The notes under the pieces: model-generated
The model's database searches: none
What the model saw: only the letters and a program-made list of their open reading frames with translations
Told to the model about the DNA's origin: nothing
Assembly: GCF_030388325.1 (NCBI RefSeq)
Contig: NZ_CP103794.1
Coordinates: 186,001 to 250,000, forward strand
DNA: 64,000 nucleotides
Direction of reading: 5' to 3'
DNA from: Flavobacterium johnsoniae
GTDB lineage: Bacteria; Bacteroidota; Bacteroidia; Flavobacteriales; Flavobacteriaceae
Part shown: positions 6,168 through 15,654 of the stretch, one piece after another
How the letters are laid out: every line of letters starts with the position of its first letter
Position numbering within the stretch: the first letter of the stretch is position 1
Program-made: the position numbers and the translations under genes

Positions 6168-8330
6168 CTATTTCTCCATACTTATATAAGCAGGATAAGA
6201 TTCTTTATTCGGCAAAATAAATTCTTCATCAAAAGGTTGCGTTCCATTATCGTTATTATACAGTTTCACGCGTTTTACGCCAGTAGCGGTACTTCCTCCT
6301 GTACTATTTATTACATTTTGAATATTCCCTGGACCAGCAAAACGAGTAATACACATTTTTTCAAGTTTCACAGTCGGGCTATTCGGCGCTTCAAAGCCAT
6401 TTTTCTTGTTTACATTTCCATCTGTTCCTGTAAAAACAGCATAAGATCCTAGTCCTATTGTATGATGTTCTTTTACAGAATTTGCAACCTTAAATGCCGC
6501 ATAACCATCAACTTGACCACCTTGACTACTCCAACTTTTTTGATTTGGAGCATCGTATGGAGGTTCATTTTGAAAGAAAAAAGTTCTTCCTCTTTCACCA
6601 AGCCACAAAACCTCATATTCCTGAAAATGTTCCACAAATAAACCGTAGAGGGTAACATCATTACCAGCAACAATAAGTCCGTTTTTGCATCTATCTCTTG
6701 TCCAGCGCAAATCTCCACCTTTTTGTGAACCATGATCGGCACGCCAAAGCCAAAAATGATCTCCCACAACATTATTGCTATTTATTTGCATAGAAGCTTC
6801 TATCTGAATATTTTTAGACTGTACACCACCTACTCTGCAAGTAATATCCGCAAGAAGAATAGGATCATTGGCATGATTATTTTTTGCTCCTTCATTACCA
6901 ATTCTAATCTGATAAGTCGTACTATTAAAAGAATCCATCAATAATCCTGCAATGATAATTCCATCTTTATCATCAGCATAAATACATCCCCAAGTATTTT
7001 TCTCGGTTGGTTCTAATGTTACAGAAGCGATTCCAGCTCCAAGAAGAATTGCATCTTTTCTGTTGGCTTGAATCGGAGCATTCAAGGAATAATGCCCTGG
7101 AGTAAAAAATATATTTTTGCCTGCTTTTAGCGCAGCATTTATTTCAACATCTGTATCACCTTGTTTTGCAATATACCAATTTGCAATTAAATCTTGAACT
7201 TTTCCTTCACCCATATTTTTTGAACTCCAAGAAACTCCTACTCTATCTTTTTGCCAAGCTGGAACAAATACTTTATATTCTCCATCTTGATCTATAAAAA
7301 GAAAAGGCTTTTCTCTAATAATAGGTGTAGTTGCAATTGGAGAATTAGAATCATCTGCTTGTGGAGGGTTTACACAACCTTGCCAAACCATATTATAAGA
7401 ACCGCCCATAGCTCCCGAGCCAGACGGAAACACAGTATTTCTTGTATACCATTGCTGTTGTCCTTTCCAATTCGGTCTATCTGATTGGTAATGAGTATCA
7501 GCAATAAAACCTCCACTTCCCCAGAAATTAGTATCTCCAATATCTGAAATATATTTTGAAGTACTGTCAATCAATAATCTTCTTGCGCTTGTTGATTGAG
7601 AAACTGTCCAAGCAAAATCACGCATTATTTCTACATTTTCTACAGAACGCCAAAATGTACAAGTTGCATTTGCTCCTCCCGAAAGATGAGGTCTTGTAAA
7701 AACCGAACCTAATTTAACATCTGATGGCACTTTTCCCAAACCTCCTATATGAGAATAAAATCCTAATTCAATTGAATTCGCTTCTTTTGATGAAGCAGAA
7801 CCTGATCCGCCAACATCATAAGTCTGACCATTCACATTTGGTTTAAAATAATAAGCCTGACGTTTTGTAGTCCATTCGCCATTTGCGCCACCTAAACCAA
7901 TAGCAGGAAATTGAGTATTAATGTCATTTCTGGCGCTTTCTATTTTTTCATATTTTCTATCATAGAAATACATATTGTCACCAAAAATCTGATTTTCGAG
8001 CGAAATTATTATGCTAATATCATTACGCGAAACTTTATAGTAATTCTCATATTTATCTGCATTTGGTTTATTATCGATGAATACCAATTTAGAAGTTGAT
8101 CCAACCGAAACAAAATCTGATGCAAGACGACTTCCTCCTCTTGTAATTACATAATTGCCTGAAGAGCCAAAAGGTGACCATGACAATGTAATGTTATGTT
8201 TCTTTTTATTGTAAACAATTTTGCGCTCTATTTTTTTACTTTCCTCTGTTTTTTCGTTAATCGGATAAGGCGAAATAAAACTGCATAAAAGCAAAATAAA
8301 TGCAAATAATGAGATTACTTTTTTACTCAT
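6168..8330 (-). CDS. Secreted parallel beta-helix protein, function unknown
   Basis: A 720-residue exported protein. The start at 8330 (MSKKVISLFAFILLLCSFIS) gives a proper signal peptide; the longer frame adds 26 unlikely residues. After a short fibronectin-III-like segment (about 40-100) comes a long repeat-rich region with motifs such as WYIAKQGDTDVEINAALKAG, FFTPGHYSLNAPIQ, GDHFWLWRADHG and YGLFVEHFQEYEVLWLGERG, which fit a right-handed beta-helix. Relatives carry misleading names such as adenylyl cyclase or coagulation factor 5/8-like protein. By architecture it could bind or cleave a polysaccharide, but I cannot name a substrate or a glycoside hydrolase family. I see no type IX sorting domain at the C-terminus. 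It is transcribed alone. Confidence 0.6.
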   Translation of the reverse strand: MSKKVISLFAFILLLCSFISPYPINEKTEESKKIERKIVYNKKKHNITLSWSPFGSSGNYVITRGGSRLASDFVSVGSTSKLVFIDNKPNADKYENYYKVSRNDISIIISLENQIFGDNMYFYDRKYEKIESARNDINTQFPAIGLGGANGEWTTKRQAYYFKPNVNGQTYDVGGSGSASSKEANSIELGFYSHIGGLGKVPSDVKLGSVFTRPHLSGGANATCTFWRSVENVEIMRDFAWTVSQSTSARRLLIDSTSKYISDIGDTNFWGSGGFIADTHYQSDRPNWKGQQQWYTRNTVFPSGSGAMGGSYNMVWQGCVNPPQADDSNSPIATTPIIREKPFLFIDQDGEYKVFVPAWQKDRVGVSWSSKNMGEGKVQDLIANWYIAKQGDTDVEINAALKAGKNIFFTPGHYSLNAPIQANRKDAILLGAGIASVTLEPTEKNTWGCIYADDKDGIIIAGLLMDSFNSTTYQIRIGNEGAKNNHANDPILLADITCRVGGVQSKNIQIEASMQINSNNVVGDHFWLWRADHGSQKGGDLRWTRDRCKNGLIVAGNDVTLYGLFVEHFQEYEVLWLGERGRTFFFQNEPPYDAPNQKSWSSQGGQVDGYAAFKVANSVKEHHTIGLGSYAVFTGTDGNVNKKNGFEAPNSPTVKLEKMCITRFAGPGNIQNVINSTGGSTATGVKRVKLYNNDNGTQPFDEEFILPNKESYPAYISMEK

Positions 8331-8559
8331 AATAATGTTCGTTTTTGTGGTTTGATAGATAGTAATAATTGTAATTTTAAGAAAGTCCAAAATAGCAATA
8401 ATCTTCAACCTTAGAGTCCGTTTTAGAATCCAATTTTCTTATCAAAAACACTACAAAATCTAAAAAAAATGTCTTTTTCTAACACAAATAAAGCTTATCG
8501 AACATATCCATTTTTCTTTAATAGCTTTTTTTTGCCCACAAATAGAATGAGAAAATAAA

Positions 8560-8964
8560 ATGAAAGAGATTATACTATTTATGGCTTTAATTTTTTCTGC
8601 CATTACATTCGCACAACAAAAAAACATCACTTCGATTGATTCTTGCGCAGTAATCAAAGAAAGCATATTGTACAAGAAAAACGCACATGCTTCTTATTAT
8701 CATGATAAATTTAACGGCAGAAAAACAGCGAGCGGAAAAAGATTCAACAACGATGATTTTACCGCAGCACATAAAAAATTCCCTTTTGGCACATTATTAA
8801 AAGTAACAAACGAATTAAATAAGAAATTTGTAATTGTAGAAATAACAGATCGCGGGCCTTTTGTTAAAGGAAGAGAAATCGATCTCAGCAAAAGAGCTTT
8901 TATGGAAATTGCATCAAATAAAAAAAGTGGTTTGGTTTATGTTACTATTGAAATTTTAAAATAA
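8560..8964 (+). CDS. RlpA-like double-psi beta-barrel protein
   Basis: A 134-residue secreted protein with signal peptide [20 protein letters not shown]. The mature part is a DPBB domain of the RlpA type: [21 protein letters not shown] at about 46-66, then FGTLLKVTN and the conserved [22 protein letters not shown]. Those include the aspartate and histidine expected for the lytic transglycosylase-like pocket. RlpA proteins act on peptidoglycan, often at the septum. This one lacks the SPOR domain of the E. coli protein. It is divergent from the beta-helix gene and about 200 bases before parA, with no obvious operon. Confidence 0.85.
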   Translation: MKEIILFMALIFSAITFAQQKNITSIDSCAVIKESILYKKNAHASYYHDKFNGRKTASGKRFNNDDFTAAHKKFPFGTLLKVTNELNKKFVIVEITDRGPFVKGREIDLSKRAFMEIASNKKSGLVYVTIEILK

Positions 8965-9172
8965 CCATCTTTTCTAAACTAAATTTAGGTTTCTGTCCTT
9001 TTAAAGGAAAACAACAATGAAAATTCTGTCGAATATTTTATTCATAACTAAAATAATTTTCTGCCGAACACCTATAAAACCACGAATAGCCAAACTTTCA
9101 CAAATGTTAACAAAATAGATTTTCAAAAACCATAAATAATTGTATTTTTACGGTTCAAAATTCAGAAAATAA

Positions 9173-9940
9173 ATGGGCAAAATCATTGCTATTGCTAATC
9201 AAAAAGGAGGCGTTGGAAAGACTACTACATCAGTAAATCTTGCAGCCTCATTAGGTGTTTTAGAAAAAAAAGTATTGTTAATCGATGCTGATCCTCAAGC
9301 CAATGCTACATCTGGTCTTGGAATTGATGTAGAAACTGTTGAACTAGGGACTTATCAAATTCTTGAGCATACTGCAACACCAACAGAAGCCGTTTTAAAA
9401 TGTACAGCTCCAAATGTAGATGTGATACCTGCTCACATTGACCTTGTTGCTATCGAAATTGAATTGGTTGACAAAGAAAACCGTGAATACATGCTTAAAA
9501 AAGCATTAGAAGAAGCAAAAGAACAATATGATTATATCATTATCGACTGCGCTCCTTCTCTAGGTTTGTTAACCCTGAATGCTTTAACAGCCGCAGATTC
9601 TGTAGTTATTCCTATTCAATGTGAGTATTTTGCACTTGAAGGATTAGGAAAATTATTGAATACTATTAAAAGTATACAGAAAATACACAACCCTGATCTA
9701 GACATCGAAGGTTTATTATTAACGATGTACGATTCAAGATTACGTTTATCAAATCAGGTTGTAGAAGAAGTTCAAAAACACTTTAACGATATGGTTTTTG
9801 ATACTGTAATTCAGCGAAATGTAAAATTAAGTGAAGCACCAAGTTTTGGTGAAAGTATCATTAACTATGATGCTACAAGCAAAGGAGCTGTAAACTATAT
9901 TCATTTAGCTCAAGAAATTATAAAGAAAAACAGCAAATAG
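9173..9940 (+). CDS. parA: Chromosome partitioning ATPase ParA/Soj
   Basis: A 255-residue ParA-type ATPase that drives chromosome segregation with ParB and parS. The deviant Walker A box KGGVGKTT is at residues 11-18, with the signature lysine K11. The Walker A' region (DADPQANAT, about 40-48) and the Walker B region IIDCAPSLG (about 124-132) are also clear. It begins with the short N-terminus of the chromosomal type, without the DNA-binding extension of plasmid ParA. The parB gene starts six bases after its stop. I found no parS palindrome in the gene pair. Confidence 0.97.
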   Translation: MGKIIAIANQKGGVGKTTTSVNLAASLGVLEKKVLLIDADPQANATSGLGIDVETVELGTYQILEHTATPTEAVLKCTAPNVDVIPAHIDLVAIEIELVDKENREYMLKKALEEAKEQYDYIIIDCAPSLGLLTLNALTAADSVVIPIQCEYFALEGLGKLLNTIKSIQKIHNPDLDIEGLLLTMYDSRLRLSNQVVEEVQKHFNDMVFDTVIQRNVKLSEAPSFGESIINYDATSKGAVNYIHLAQEIIKKNSK

Positions 9941-9945
9941 TTTTT

Positions 9946-10848
9946 ATGACAAAAGCAATTAAAAAACAAGCCTTAGGAAGAGGATTATCAGCATTATTAA
10001 AAGATCCGGAAAACGACATTAAATCAGTAGATGACAAAAATGCTGATAAAGTTGTTGGAAACATCATTGAGCTTGAAATAAGTGCTATAGAAATAAATCC
10101 GTTTCAGCCTAGAAGCAATTTTAATGAAGAATCGTTACGTGAATTAGCCACTTCTATTAAAGAATTAGGTGTAATTCAGCCTATTACTGTTCGTAAATTA
10201 GATTTCAATAAATACCAATTAATCTCTGGAGAACGTCGTCTTCGTGCTTCGAAGTTAGTAGGACTTACACATGTTCCTGCTTATATTCGTATTGCCAATG
10301 ACAACGAATCTTTGGTTATGGCTTTGGTTGAAAATATTCAGCGTCATGACTTAGATCCAATTGAGATTGCCTTATCATACCAGCGTTTAATTGACGAAAT
10401 TCAATTAACGCAAGAACAGATGAGTGAAAGAGTTGGAAAAAAACGTTCAACAATTGCCAATTACTTACGTCTCTTAAAATTGGATCCGATTATCCAAACC
10501 GGAATTCGTGATGGTTTTATCAGTATGGGACACGGTAGAGCAATCATCAATATTGACGATTTAGATGTTCAGACTGATATTTACCAAAAAATTGTAAGTC
10601 AGAATTTATCTGTTCGTGAAACTGAAACTTTAGTTAAAAATTACCACGAAGGATTACAACCTAAAGCAGAAGGAAAACCAAAAGCTGATTCTGCATTTGT
10701 GGTAAGAGAAACACAAAAAAATACTTTTAACGATTACTTTGGTTCAAAAGTTGATATAAAAGTCGCTGGTAACGGAAAAGGAAAAATCACAATTCCATTT
10801 AATTCTGAAGCCGACTTTAATAGAATTATAAAATTAATAAACGGATAG
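9946..10848 (+). CDS. parB: Chromosome partitioning protein ParB
   Basis: A 300-residue ParB/Spo0J protein, the CTPase clamp that loads at parS. The N-terminal domain shows NPFQPRSNFNEESLRELA (about 46-63) and the CTP-binding box SGERRLRASKL (about 90-100). The helix-turn-helix EQMSERVGKKRSTIANYLRL follows at about 158-177. The start reads MTKAIKKQALGRGLSALL, the ParA-stimulating N-terminal peptide. The gene overlaps the next start by one base. Together with parA it forms the segregation unit, here joined to envelope and lysine genes downstream. Confidence 0.97.
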   Translation: MTKAIKKQALGRGLSALLKDPENDIKSVDDKNADKVVGNIIELEISAIEINPFQPRSNFNEESLRELATSIKELGVIQPITVRKLDFNKYQLISGERRLRASKLVGLTHVPAYIRIANDNESLVMALVENIQRHDLDPIEIALSYQRLIDEIQLTQEQMSERVGKKRSTIANYLRLLKLDPIIQTGIRDGFISMGHGRAIINIDDLDVQTDIYQKIVSQNLSVRETETLVKNYHEGLQPKAEGKPKADSAFVVRETQKNTFNDYFGSKVDIKVAGNGKGKITIPFNSEADFNRIIKLING

Positions 10849-11408
10849 TGAATAAAATTGTCCCCATCAGTCTATTGTTCTTTCTAATAGGAACCGTTTC
10901 TCTTTTTGCCCAGGTAAAAAAAGACACGGTTTTGGTCGTAAAAGACACTACTGCATATCAAGAAATAGACCCGCTTACACCAGCAAAAGCAGCTTTTTAT
11001 TCTGCAATTTTACCTGGTTTAGGTCAAGCATACAACAAAAAATACTGGAAAATTCCGTTAGTTTATGGAGCTATCGGAACCAGTTTATATTTTTACATTG
11101 ACAACAATAAAAAATACCATGACTATCGTGATGCCTACAAACGCAGGTTAGAAGGATACAATGACGATAACTATCAATTTTTGGACGAAAGCAGATTGAT
11201 TGCCGGACAAAAATTCTATCAAAGAAATAGAGACTTATCTGCTCTATTTGTCGTTGGTTTTTATGTCTTAAATATTATTGATGCCAATGTTGACGCCGCA
11301 TTAATTCAGTTTAACGTAAACGAAAGACTGTCATTGCGTCCAGAAATTTATCCCGCCGATGTAACATTTAAACCAAATGTCGGACTAACTTTTAATTACA
11401 AGTTTTAA
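10848..11408 (+). CDS. DUF5683 domain-containing protein
   Basis: A 186-residue protein that starts with GTG, overlapping the last base of the parB stop. The N-terminus has a signal-like hydrophobic stretch ending LFAQVKKDT. The family signature AAFYSAILPGLGQAYNKKYW lies at about 44-63 and is followed by a membrane segment VYGAIGTSLYFYI. The C-terminal FVVGFYVLNIIDANVDA and FNYKF end fit the family. In Bacteroidota, DUF5683 genes usually sit between parB and dapB, as here. No function is established; position and topology suggest an envelope protein. Confidence 0.88.
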   Translation: MNKIVPISLLFFLIGTVSLFAQVKKDTVLVVKDTTAYQEIDPLTPAKAAFYSAILPGLGQAYNKKYWKIPLVYGAIGTSLYFYIDNNKKYHDYRDAYKRRLEGYNDDNYQFLDESRLIAGQKFYQRNRDLSALFVVGFYVLNIIDANVDAALIQFNVNERLSLRPEIYPADVTFKPNVGLTFNYKF

Positions 11409-11449
11409 TAGATTTAATTCTATTTAAAAAAATCAAAAAAATAATCATA

Positions 11450-12151
11450 ATGAAAATTGCGCTTTTAGGATACGGAAAAATGGGTAAAGTGATCGAAAGA
11501 ATTGCTTTAGAAAGAGGTCATGAAATAGTTTTAAAGAAAGATGAATTCAATACTTATGACGGGCTTTCAACAGCAGATGTTGCCATTGATTTTAGCGTTC
11601 CTTCAGCAGCAGTAAGCAATATTTCTGCTTGTTTCAATTCTAACGTTCCAGTAGTTTCTGGAACAACAGGATGGCTAGAACATTACGACGAAATGATTGC
11701 TCTTTGCAATGAGAAAAAAGGTGGTTTTATTTCTAGTTCAAACTTCAGTTTAGGAGTAAATATTTTCTTTGGATTGAATGAATATTTGGCTAAAATCATG
11801 AATCAATTTGATTCTTACAAAGTTTCAATGGAAGAAATTCACCACATCCATAAATTGGATGCACCAAGCGGAACAGCAATTTCTTTAGCTCAAGGAGTTA
11901 TCCAGAACAGTAATTATGCTGAATGGACTATGGAAGAAGCAAAAAACAATCAAATTCATATTGAAGCAAAAAGAATTGGAGAAGTTCCAGGCACTCACAC
12001 AGTAAACTACGATTCAGTTATTGACAGCATCGAAATTAAACATACTGCTCACAATCGTGAAGGTTTTGCTCTTGGAGCCGTTATCGCTGCAGAATGGCTT
12101 GCTGGAAAACAAGGAATTTTCACTATGAAAGATGTATTAAATTTACAATAA
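11450..12151 (+). CDS. dapB: 4-hydroxy-tetrahydrodipicolinate reductase
   Basis: DapB reduces the dipicolinate precursor with NAD(P)H in the diaminopimelate and lysine pathway, which also feeds peptidoglycan. The N-terminal Rossmann loop GYGKMGKVIERIA (about 7-19) and the substrate motif HHIHKLDAPSGTA with H131, H132 and K135 are clear. At 233 residues it is slightly shorter than E. coli DapB and typical for this phylum. It lies 41 bases after the DUF5683 gene and 55 before lepB, probably in the same transcript. Confidence 0.97.
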   Translation: MKIALLGYGKMGKVIERIALERGHEIVLKKDEFNTYDGLSTADVAIDFSVPSAAVSNISACFNSNVPVVSGTTGWLEHYDEMIALCNEKKGGFISSSNFSLGVNIFFGLNEYLAKIMNQFDSYKVSMEEIHHIHKLDAPSGTAISLAQGVIQNSNYAEWTMEEAKNNQIHIEAKRIGEVPGTHTVNYDSVIDSIEIKHTAHNREGFALGAVIAAEWLAGKQGIFTMKDVLNLQ

Positions 12152-12206
12152 TTGAATAAAATTCAGAATTGATTCAATCTGAATTTAAAATTTAAAATAC
12201 AATATT

Positions 12207-13787
12207 ATGACACTTTACTCTTGGTTCGTATTTTTCTTAGCTGTCCAAATAATTCATTTTCTTGGTACTTGGAAATTGTATCAAGCTGCAGGAAGAAAAA
12301 GCTGGGAAGCAGCAATTCCTGTATACAATTCTATAGTTTTGATGAAAATGATCGGACGCCCAACTTGGTGGACTTTGCTACTTTTTATCCCAATTATCAA
12401 TCTAATAATGTTTCCAGTTGTATGGGTAGAAACTTTAAGAACATTCAATAAAAGATCAACATTAGATACGATTTTAGGTCTTTTTACTTTAGGTTTTTAT
12501 ATCTATTATGTAAATTATACACAAAAATTAGAGTATCGTTCAGAACGTCAATTAACGCCAGAAAACAAAACTGCAGACACAATCAGCTCATTGCTTTTTG
12601 CTATAATTGTTGCTACTTTAGTACACACTTATGTTGTACAGCCTTATACAATTCCGACATCATCTTTAGAAAAATCATTATTAATTGGTGATTTCTTATT
12701 TGTGAGTAAAATAAATTACGGTCCAAGAGTTCCGATGACAACCGTTGCCTTACCAATGGTTCACGACTCTATTCCTTTAACAAAGAAAAAATCTTACTTA
12801 AGCTGGCCACAATTACCTTATTTCAGATTACCTGCAATTGAGAAGATAAAACGATGCGATATAGTTGTTTTTAACTGGCCTGTAGATACTGTTCATTATT
12901 TCTTTGAACCAAAAGGAAGACCAGGTGTTATCAAACCTATTGACAAGAAATCAAATTATGTAAAAAGATGCGTTGGTATTCCGGGAGACAGTTTATCAAT
13001 AAAAGATGGTTATGTTTTCATTAATGGTAAAAAATTAATTTTACCAGAAAGAGCTAAACCACAGTTTTCTTATGCAGTTGCTTTAGACCAAAAAACGCCA
13101 ATTGACCTTGAAACAATAATTAAAGAATTAGATGTTACAGACGGTTATGGTTTTAGAATTGAAGCTGATTCACTAGGCAATAGAGTTCAAAAAAGAGACA
13201 CTCTTTATTTCGGTTCATTAACAGAAGCTGGAGCAGAAAGATTCAAAAATACTCCTGGCGTTACTGCTGTAGTCAGAAAGATTGACAAAGGAAATGACAA
13301 TGCGATTTTTCCTCATATAGACAAATGGAGTCAGGACAATATGGGACCAATTTATATCCCTGAAGCTGGAAAAACGGTTGCATTAAATAACGTATCACTT
13401 CCTTTCTACAAAGAAATTATTACAAATTATGAAGGAAATAAATTAACGATTGAGGGTTCAAAATTCTTAATTAATGGAAAACCTGCAACCACATACACCT
13501 TCAAACAAAACTATTACTGGATGATGGGAGATAACCGTCATAACTCTGAAGACAGCCGTTATTGGGGTTACGTTCCAGAAAATCATATTGTTGGAAAACC
13601 AGTTTTTATCTGGATGAGCTGGGACACTAACGGAAAAGGCATCAACAAAATACGTTGGAACAGAGTCTTTACAACTGTAGACGGCGAAGGTCAACCGCAA
13701 TCCTACTTTAAATATTTCCTAATAGTTCTTGCCTTATATTTTTTGGGAGATTTTATTTGGAAAAAAAGAAGAGAAAATAAAGCATAA
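12207..13787 (+). CDS. lepB: Signal peptidase I
   Basis: A 526-residue signal peptidase I of the long Bacteroidota type. Residues 1-115 hold several membrane segments (DUF5684-like), and an S26 peptidase domain follows. The catalytic serine is S153 in TIPTSSLEKSL (leucine replaces the methionine usual after the serine). The catalytic lysine is K253 in KRCVGIPGDS. The conserved GDNRHNSEDSRYWG box comes at about 436-449, and the protein ends with a membrane helix, LIVLALYFLGDFI. A long insertion lies between the lysine box and the GDN box. It removes signal peptides from exported proteins at the inner membrane. Confidence 0.96.
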   Translation: MTLYSWFVFFLAVQIIHFLGTWKLYQAAGRKSWEAAIPVYNSIVLMKMIGRPTWWTLLLFIPIINLIMFPVVWVETLRTFNKRSTLDTILGLFTLGFYIYYVNYTQKLEYRSERQLTPENKTADTISSLLFAIIVATLVHTYVVQPYTIPTSSLEKSLLIGDFLFVSKINYGPRVPMTTVALPMVHDSIPLTKKKSYLSWPQLPYFRLPAIEKIKRCDIVVFNWPVDTVHYFFEPKGRPGVIKPIDKKSNYVKRCVGIPGDSLSIKDGYVFINGKKLILPERAKPQFSYAVALDQKTPIDLETIIKELDVTDGYGFRIEADSLGNRVQKRDTLYFGSLTEAGAERFKNTPGVTAVVRKIDKGNDNAIFPHIDKWSQDNMGPIYIPEAGKTVALNNVSLPFYKEIITNYEGNKLTIEGSKFLINGKPATTYTFKQNYYWMMGDNRHNSEDSRYWGYVPENHIVGKPVFIWMSWDTNGKGINKIRWNRVFTTVDGEGQPQSYFKYFLIVLALYFLGDFIWKKRRENKA

Positions 13788-13800
13788 TTAAAAAAGAGTT

Positions 13801-13882
13801 ATTTTTGTTTCAGGTTTCAAGTTTCAAGTTTTACGTTCTCGCAAAACTTGAAATTTGAAACCTGAAACTTTTAAACAAAAAT
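13801..13882. repeat. Palindrome of TTTCAAG words (family shared with 46109-46248)
   Basis: The left half reads ATTTTTGTTTCAGGTTTCAA and continues with repeated GTTTCAA words. The right half is the reverse complement, AACTTG..GAAACCTGAAAC..AAACAAAAAT. The gap between lepB and the WbqC gene consists almost wholly of this element. Confidence 0.8.
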
Positions 13883-13888
13883 AAAAAC

Positions 13889-14503
13889 ATGAATTCCTTA
13901 ATACTTCCAACTTATTTTCCATCAATTAGTCATTTTGCTGTAATTGCACAATCTGACAGCATTACTTTTGAAATGGAAGATAATTTTCAGAAACAGACTA
14001 ATAGAAACAGAACTTACATCTATAGTCCAAACGGAATTCAGTTATTAAATATCCCTGTTAAGCACTCAAAAGAAGCACATCAAAAGACAAAAGACATTTT
14101 GATAGAAAATGAATTTGATTGGCAGAAACAGCATTTTAAATCGCTTGAAGCAGCATATAGAAGCTCTCCTTTCTTTGAATATTTTGAAGATGACTTATTG
14201 CCTATTTTCGAGAAAAAACACACTTTTTTGATGGATTTAAATTTCGAAGTTTTAGACATCGTAACTAAATGCTTGCGTATGAAATTTGAGTTTGGAAAAA
14301 CCACAGAATATTTCCACGAAACACCCAATTTTGCTGATTTCAGGTATTTAGCAAATGGAAAAAAAGATACCAATTCTTTCGAAAAATATACTCAGGTTTT
14401 TGATGACAAACATGGTTTCATCAACAATTTAAGTGTTTTAGATTTACTTTTCAATGAAGGTAAATTTGCAGTAGATTATTTAAAAACCCAGAAAATAATT
14501 TAA
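13889..14503 (+). CDS. WbqC family protein
   Basis: A 204-residue protein of the WbqC family (PF08889), recognised by its start MNSLILPTYFPSISHFAVI and by the conserved FDWQKQHFKSLEAAYRSSPFFEYF (about 69-92). Members occur in O-antigen or surface-polysaccharide clusters in some bacteria and next to lepB in many Bacteroidota. The biochemical role is not established. It is the last gene of the plus-strand run before convergent genes, and is followed by a word-repeat region. Confidence 0.88.
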   Translation: MNSLILPTYFPSISHFAVIAQSDSITFEMEDNFQKQTNRNRTYIYSPNGIQLLNIPVKHSKEAHQKTKDILIENEFDWQKQHFKSLEAAYRSSPFFEYFEDDLLPIFEKKHTFLMDLNFEVLDIVTKCLRMKFEFGKTTEYFHETPNFADFRYLANGKKDTNSFEKYTQVFDDKHGFINNLSVLDLLFNEGKFAVDYLKTQKII

Positions 14504-14504
14504 A

Positions 14505-14584
14505 TTGTGAGTTGTAAATTGTGAGTAGTAAATTATAAATTAACAACTTTCAACTTTCAACTTTTGACTTTTGACTTTTGACTA
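14505..14584. repeat. Word-repeat region between convergent genes
   Basis: Repeated words GTGAGT(T/A)GTAAATT are followed by AACTTTCAACTTTCAACTTT and three copies of TTTGACT. The two halves are partly complementary (TTGTAAATT..AACAACTTT). It holds no gene. Confidence 0.6.
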
Positions 14585-14592
14585 AAAAAAAA

Positions 14593-15639
14593 TCATTCCA
14601 TTGAAAGCCTTGTCATAATTGGATAATGATCTGAATTTTCAAAATCTGAAAAACTTTCAAACTCCTTTACTTTCATTTTACTGTCTGTAAAAATATAGTC
14701 AATTCTGGCAGGATAATATTTAAATTTATAAGTAGCTCCAAAACCTCCGCCCGCTTCTTCAAAGGCATCTTTTAGTTTTCCTTTAATATTTCTATAAACA
14801 TAAGAAAAAGGACTATTATTCATATCTCCACAGATAATCATTGGAGTTTTGCATTTTTTGATATGCTCTTTAAAAATCTCGGCTTGCTCTTGCTGCTGAG
14901 AAAAACCTTTGCTGATTCTAGCATAAATACGTTGCGACTTCTTCTGATTTACATTATCAATATCATCTGAAATTTCGCTGACATCTGGAGAAATTTTAAT
15001 GGATTGCAAGTGCATATTATAAACTCGAATAATATCTTTTCCGCGTTTAATATCAGCATAAACCACATTGTTATCTGATTTTGGAAAAATAATATTTCCT
15101 TGATCAATAATTGGGAATTTTGAAAAAATAGCTTGTCCTGTTTTTACCTTTTTACCATCTATAAAAATATAGCGATGTGGATACACTTTTAAATCAAGAT
15201 GTGCTGAATTAGAATATTCCTGAATACACAGAATATCTGGATCTTTTTCATCAATAAAAACTTTGATGTTTTCTGGAATATCATCGCGATCTAACCATTT
15301 AAAAACATTAAAAAGACGGACATTATAACTCATTACAGAGAAATCTTTCTCGTCTTGAATATATTGTTTGGCAGAAAATTTATAAAACTTATTAATAAAA
15401 GTAATTCCGATTAATAAAACCAGCCCAGACAAAATAAGACGTTTTTTAAACTGAATTGCCCAATAAACAAAGAAGAGTCCATTTGCCACAAAAAAGGCAG
15501 GCATAAACAGCGTAAGCACCGATAAAAGCGGAAAACTTTTAGGTGCTAAAAAAGGCAGAATATAAATACTAAATGTAAGCACAGTTAGCACTATATTCAA
15601 AAAGAACATTATTTTATTAAACCAAGAAAGGTTCTTCAT
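14593..15639 (-). CDS. Endonuclease/exonuclease/phosphatase family membrane protein
   Basis: A 348-residue protein. The first 95 residues carry three hydrophobic segments, and the rest is an endonuclease/exonuclease/phosphatase (EEP) fold. Motifs are SVMSYNVRLFNVF (start of the fold), CIQEYSN with the metal-binding glutamate, NMHLQS, IICGDMNNSP with the catalytic aspartate and asparagine, and SDHYPIM at the end. The catalytic set looks complete. The active domain probably faces the periplasm; the substrate may be nucleic acid or a lipid phosphate. It starts 15 bases after the second rhomboid gene and likely shares its transcript. Confidence 0.88.
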   Translation of the reverse strand: MKNLSWFNKIMFFLNIVLTVLTFSIYILPFLAPKSFPLLSVLTLFMPAFFVANGLFFVYWAIQFKKRLILSGLVLLIGITFINKFYKFSAKQYIQDEKDFSVMSYNVRLFNVFKWLDRDDIPENIKVFIDEKDPDILCIQEYSNSAHLDLKVYPHRYIFIDGKKVKTGQAIFSKFPIIDQGNIIFPKSDNNVVYADIKRGKDIIRVYNMHLQSIKISPDVSEISDDIDNVNQKKSQRIYARISKGFSQQQEQAEIFKEHIKKCKTPMIICGDMNNSPFSYVYRNIKGKLKDAFEEAGGGFGATYKFKYYPARIDYIFTDSKMKVKEFESFSDFENSDHYPIMTRLSME

Positions 15640-15654
15640 ATTATTTCCTACAAG

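Noticed and set aside
9100..10900. Search for a parS site near parAB
   Set aside because: I looked for a GTTNCACGTGNAAC-like palindrome in and around the gene pair and saw none. It may lie elsewhere.
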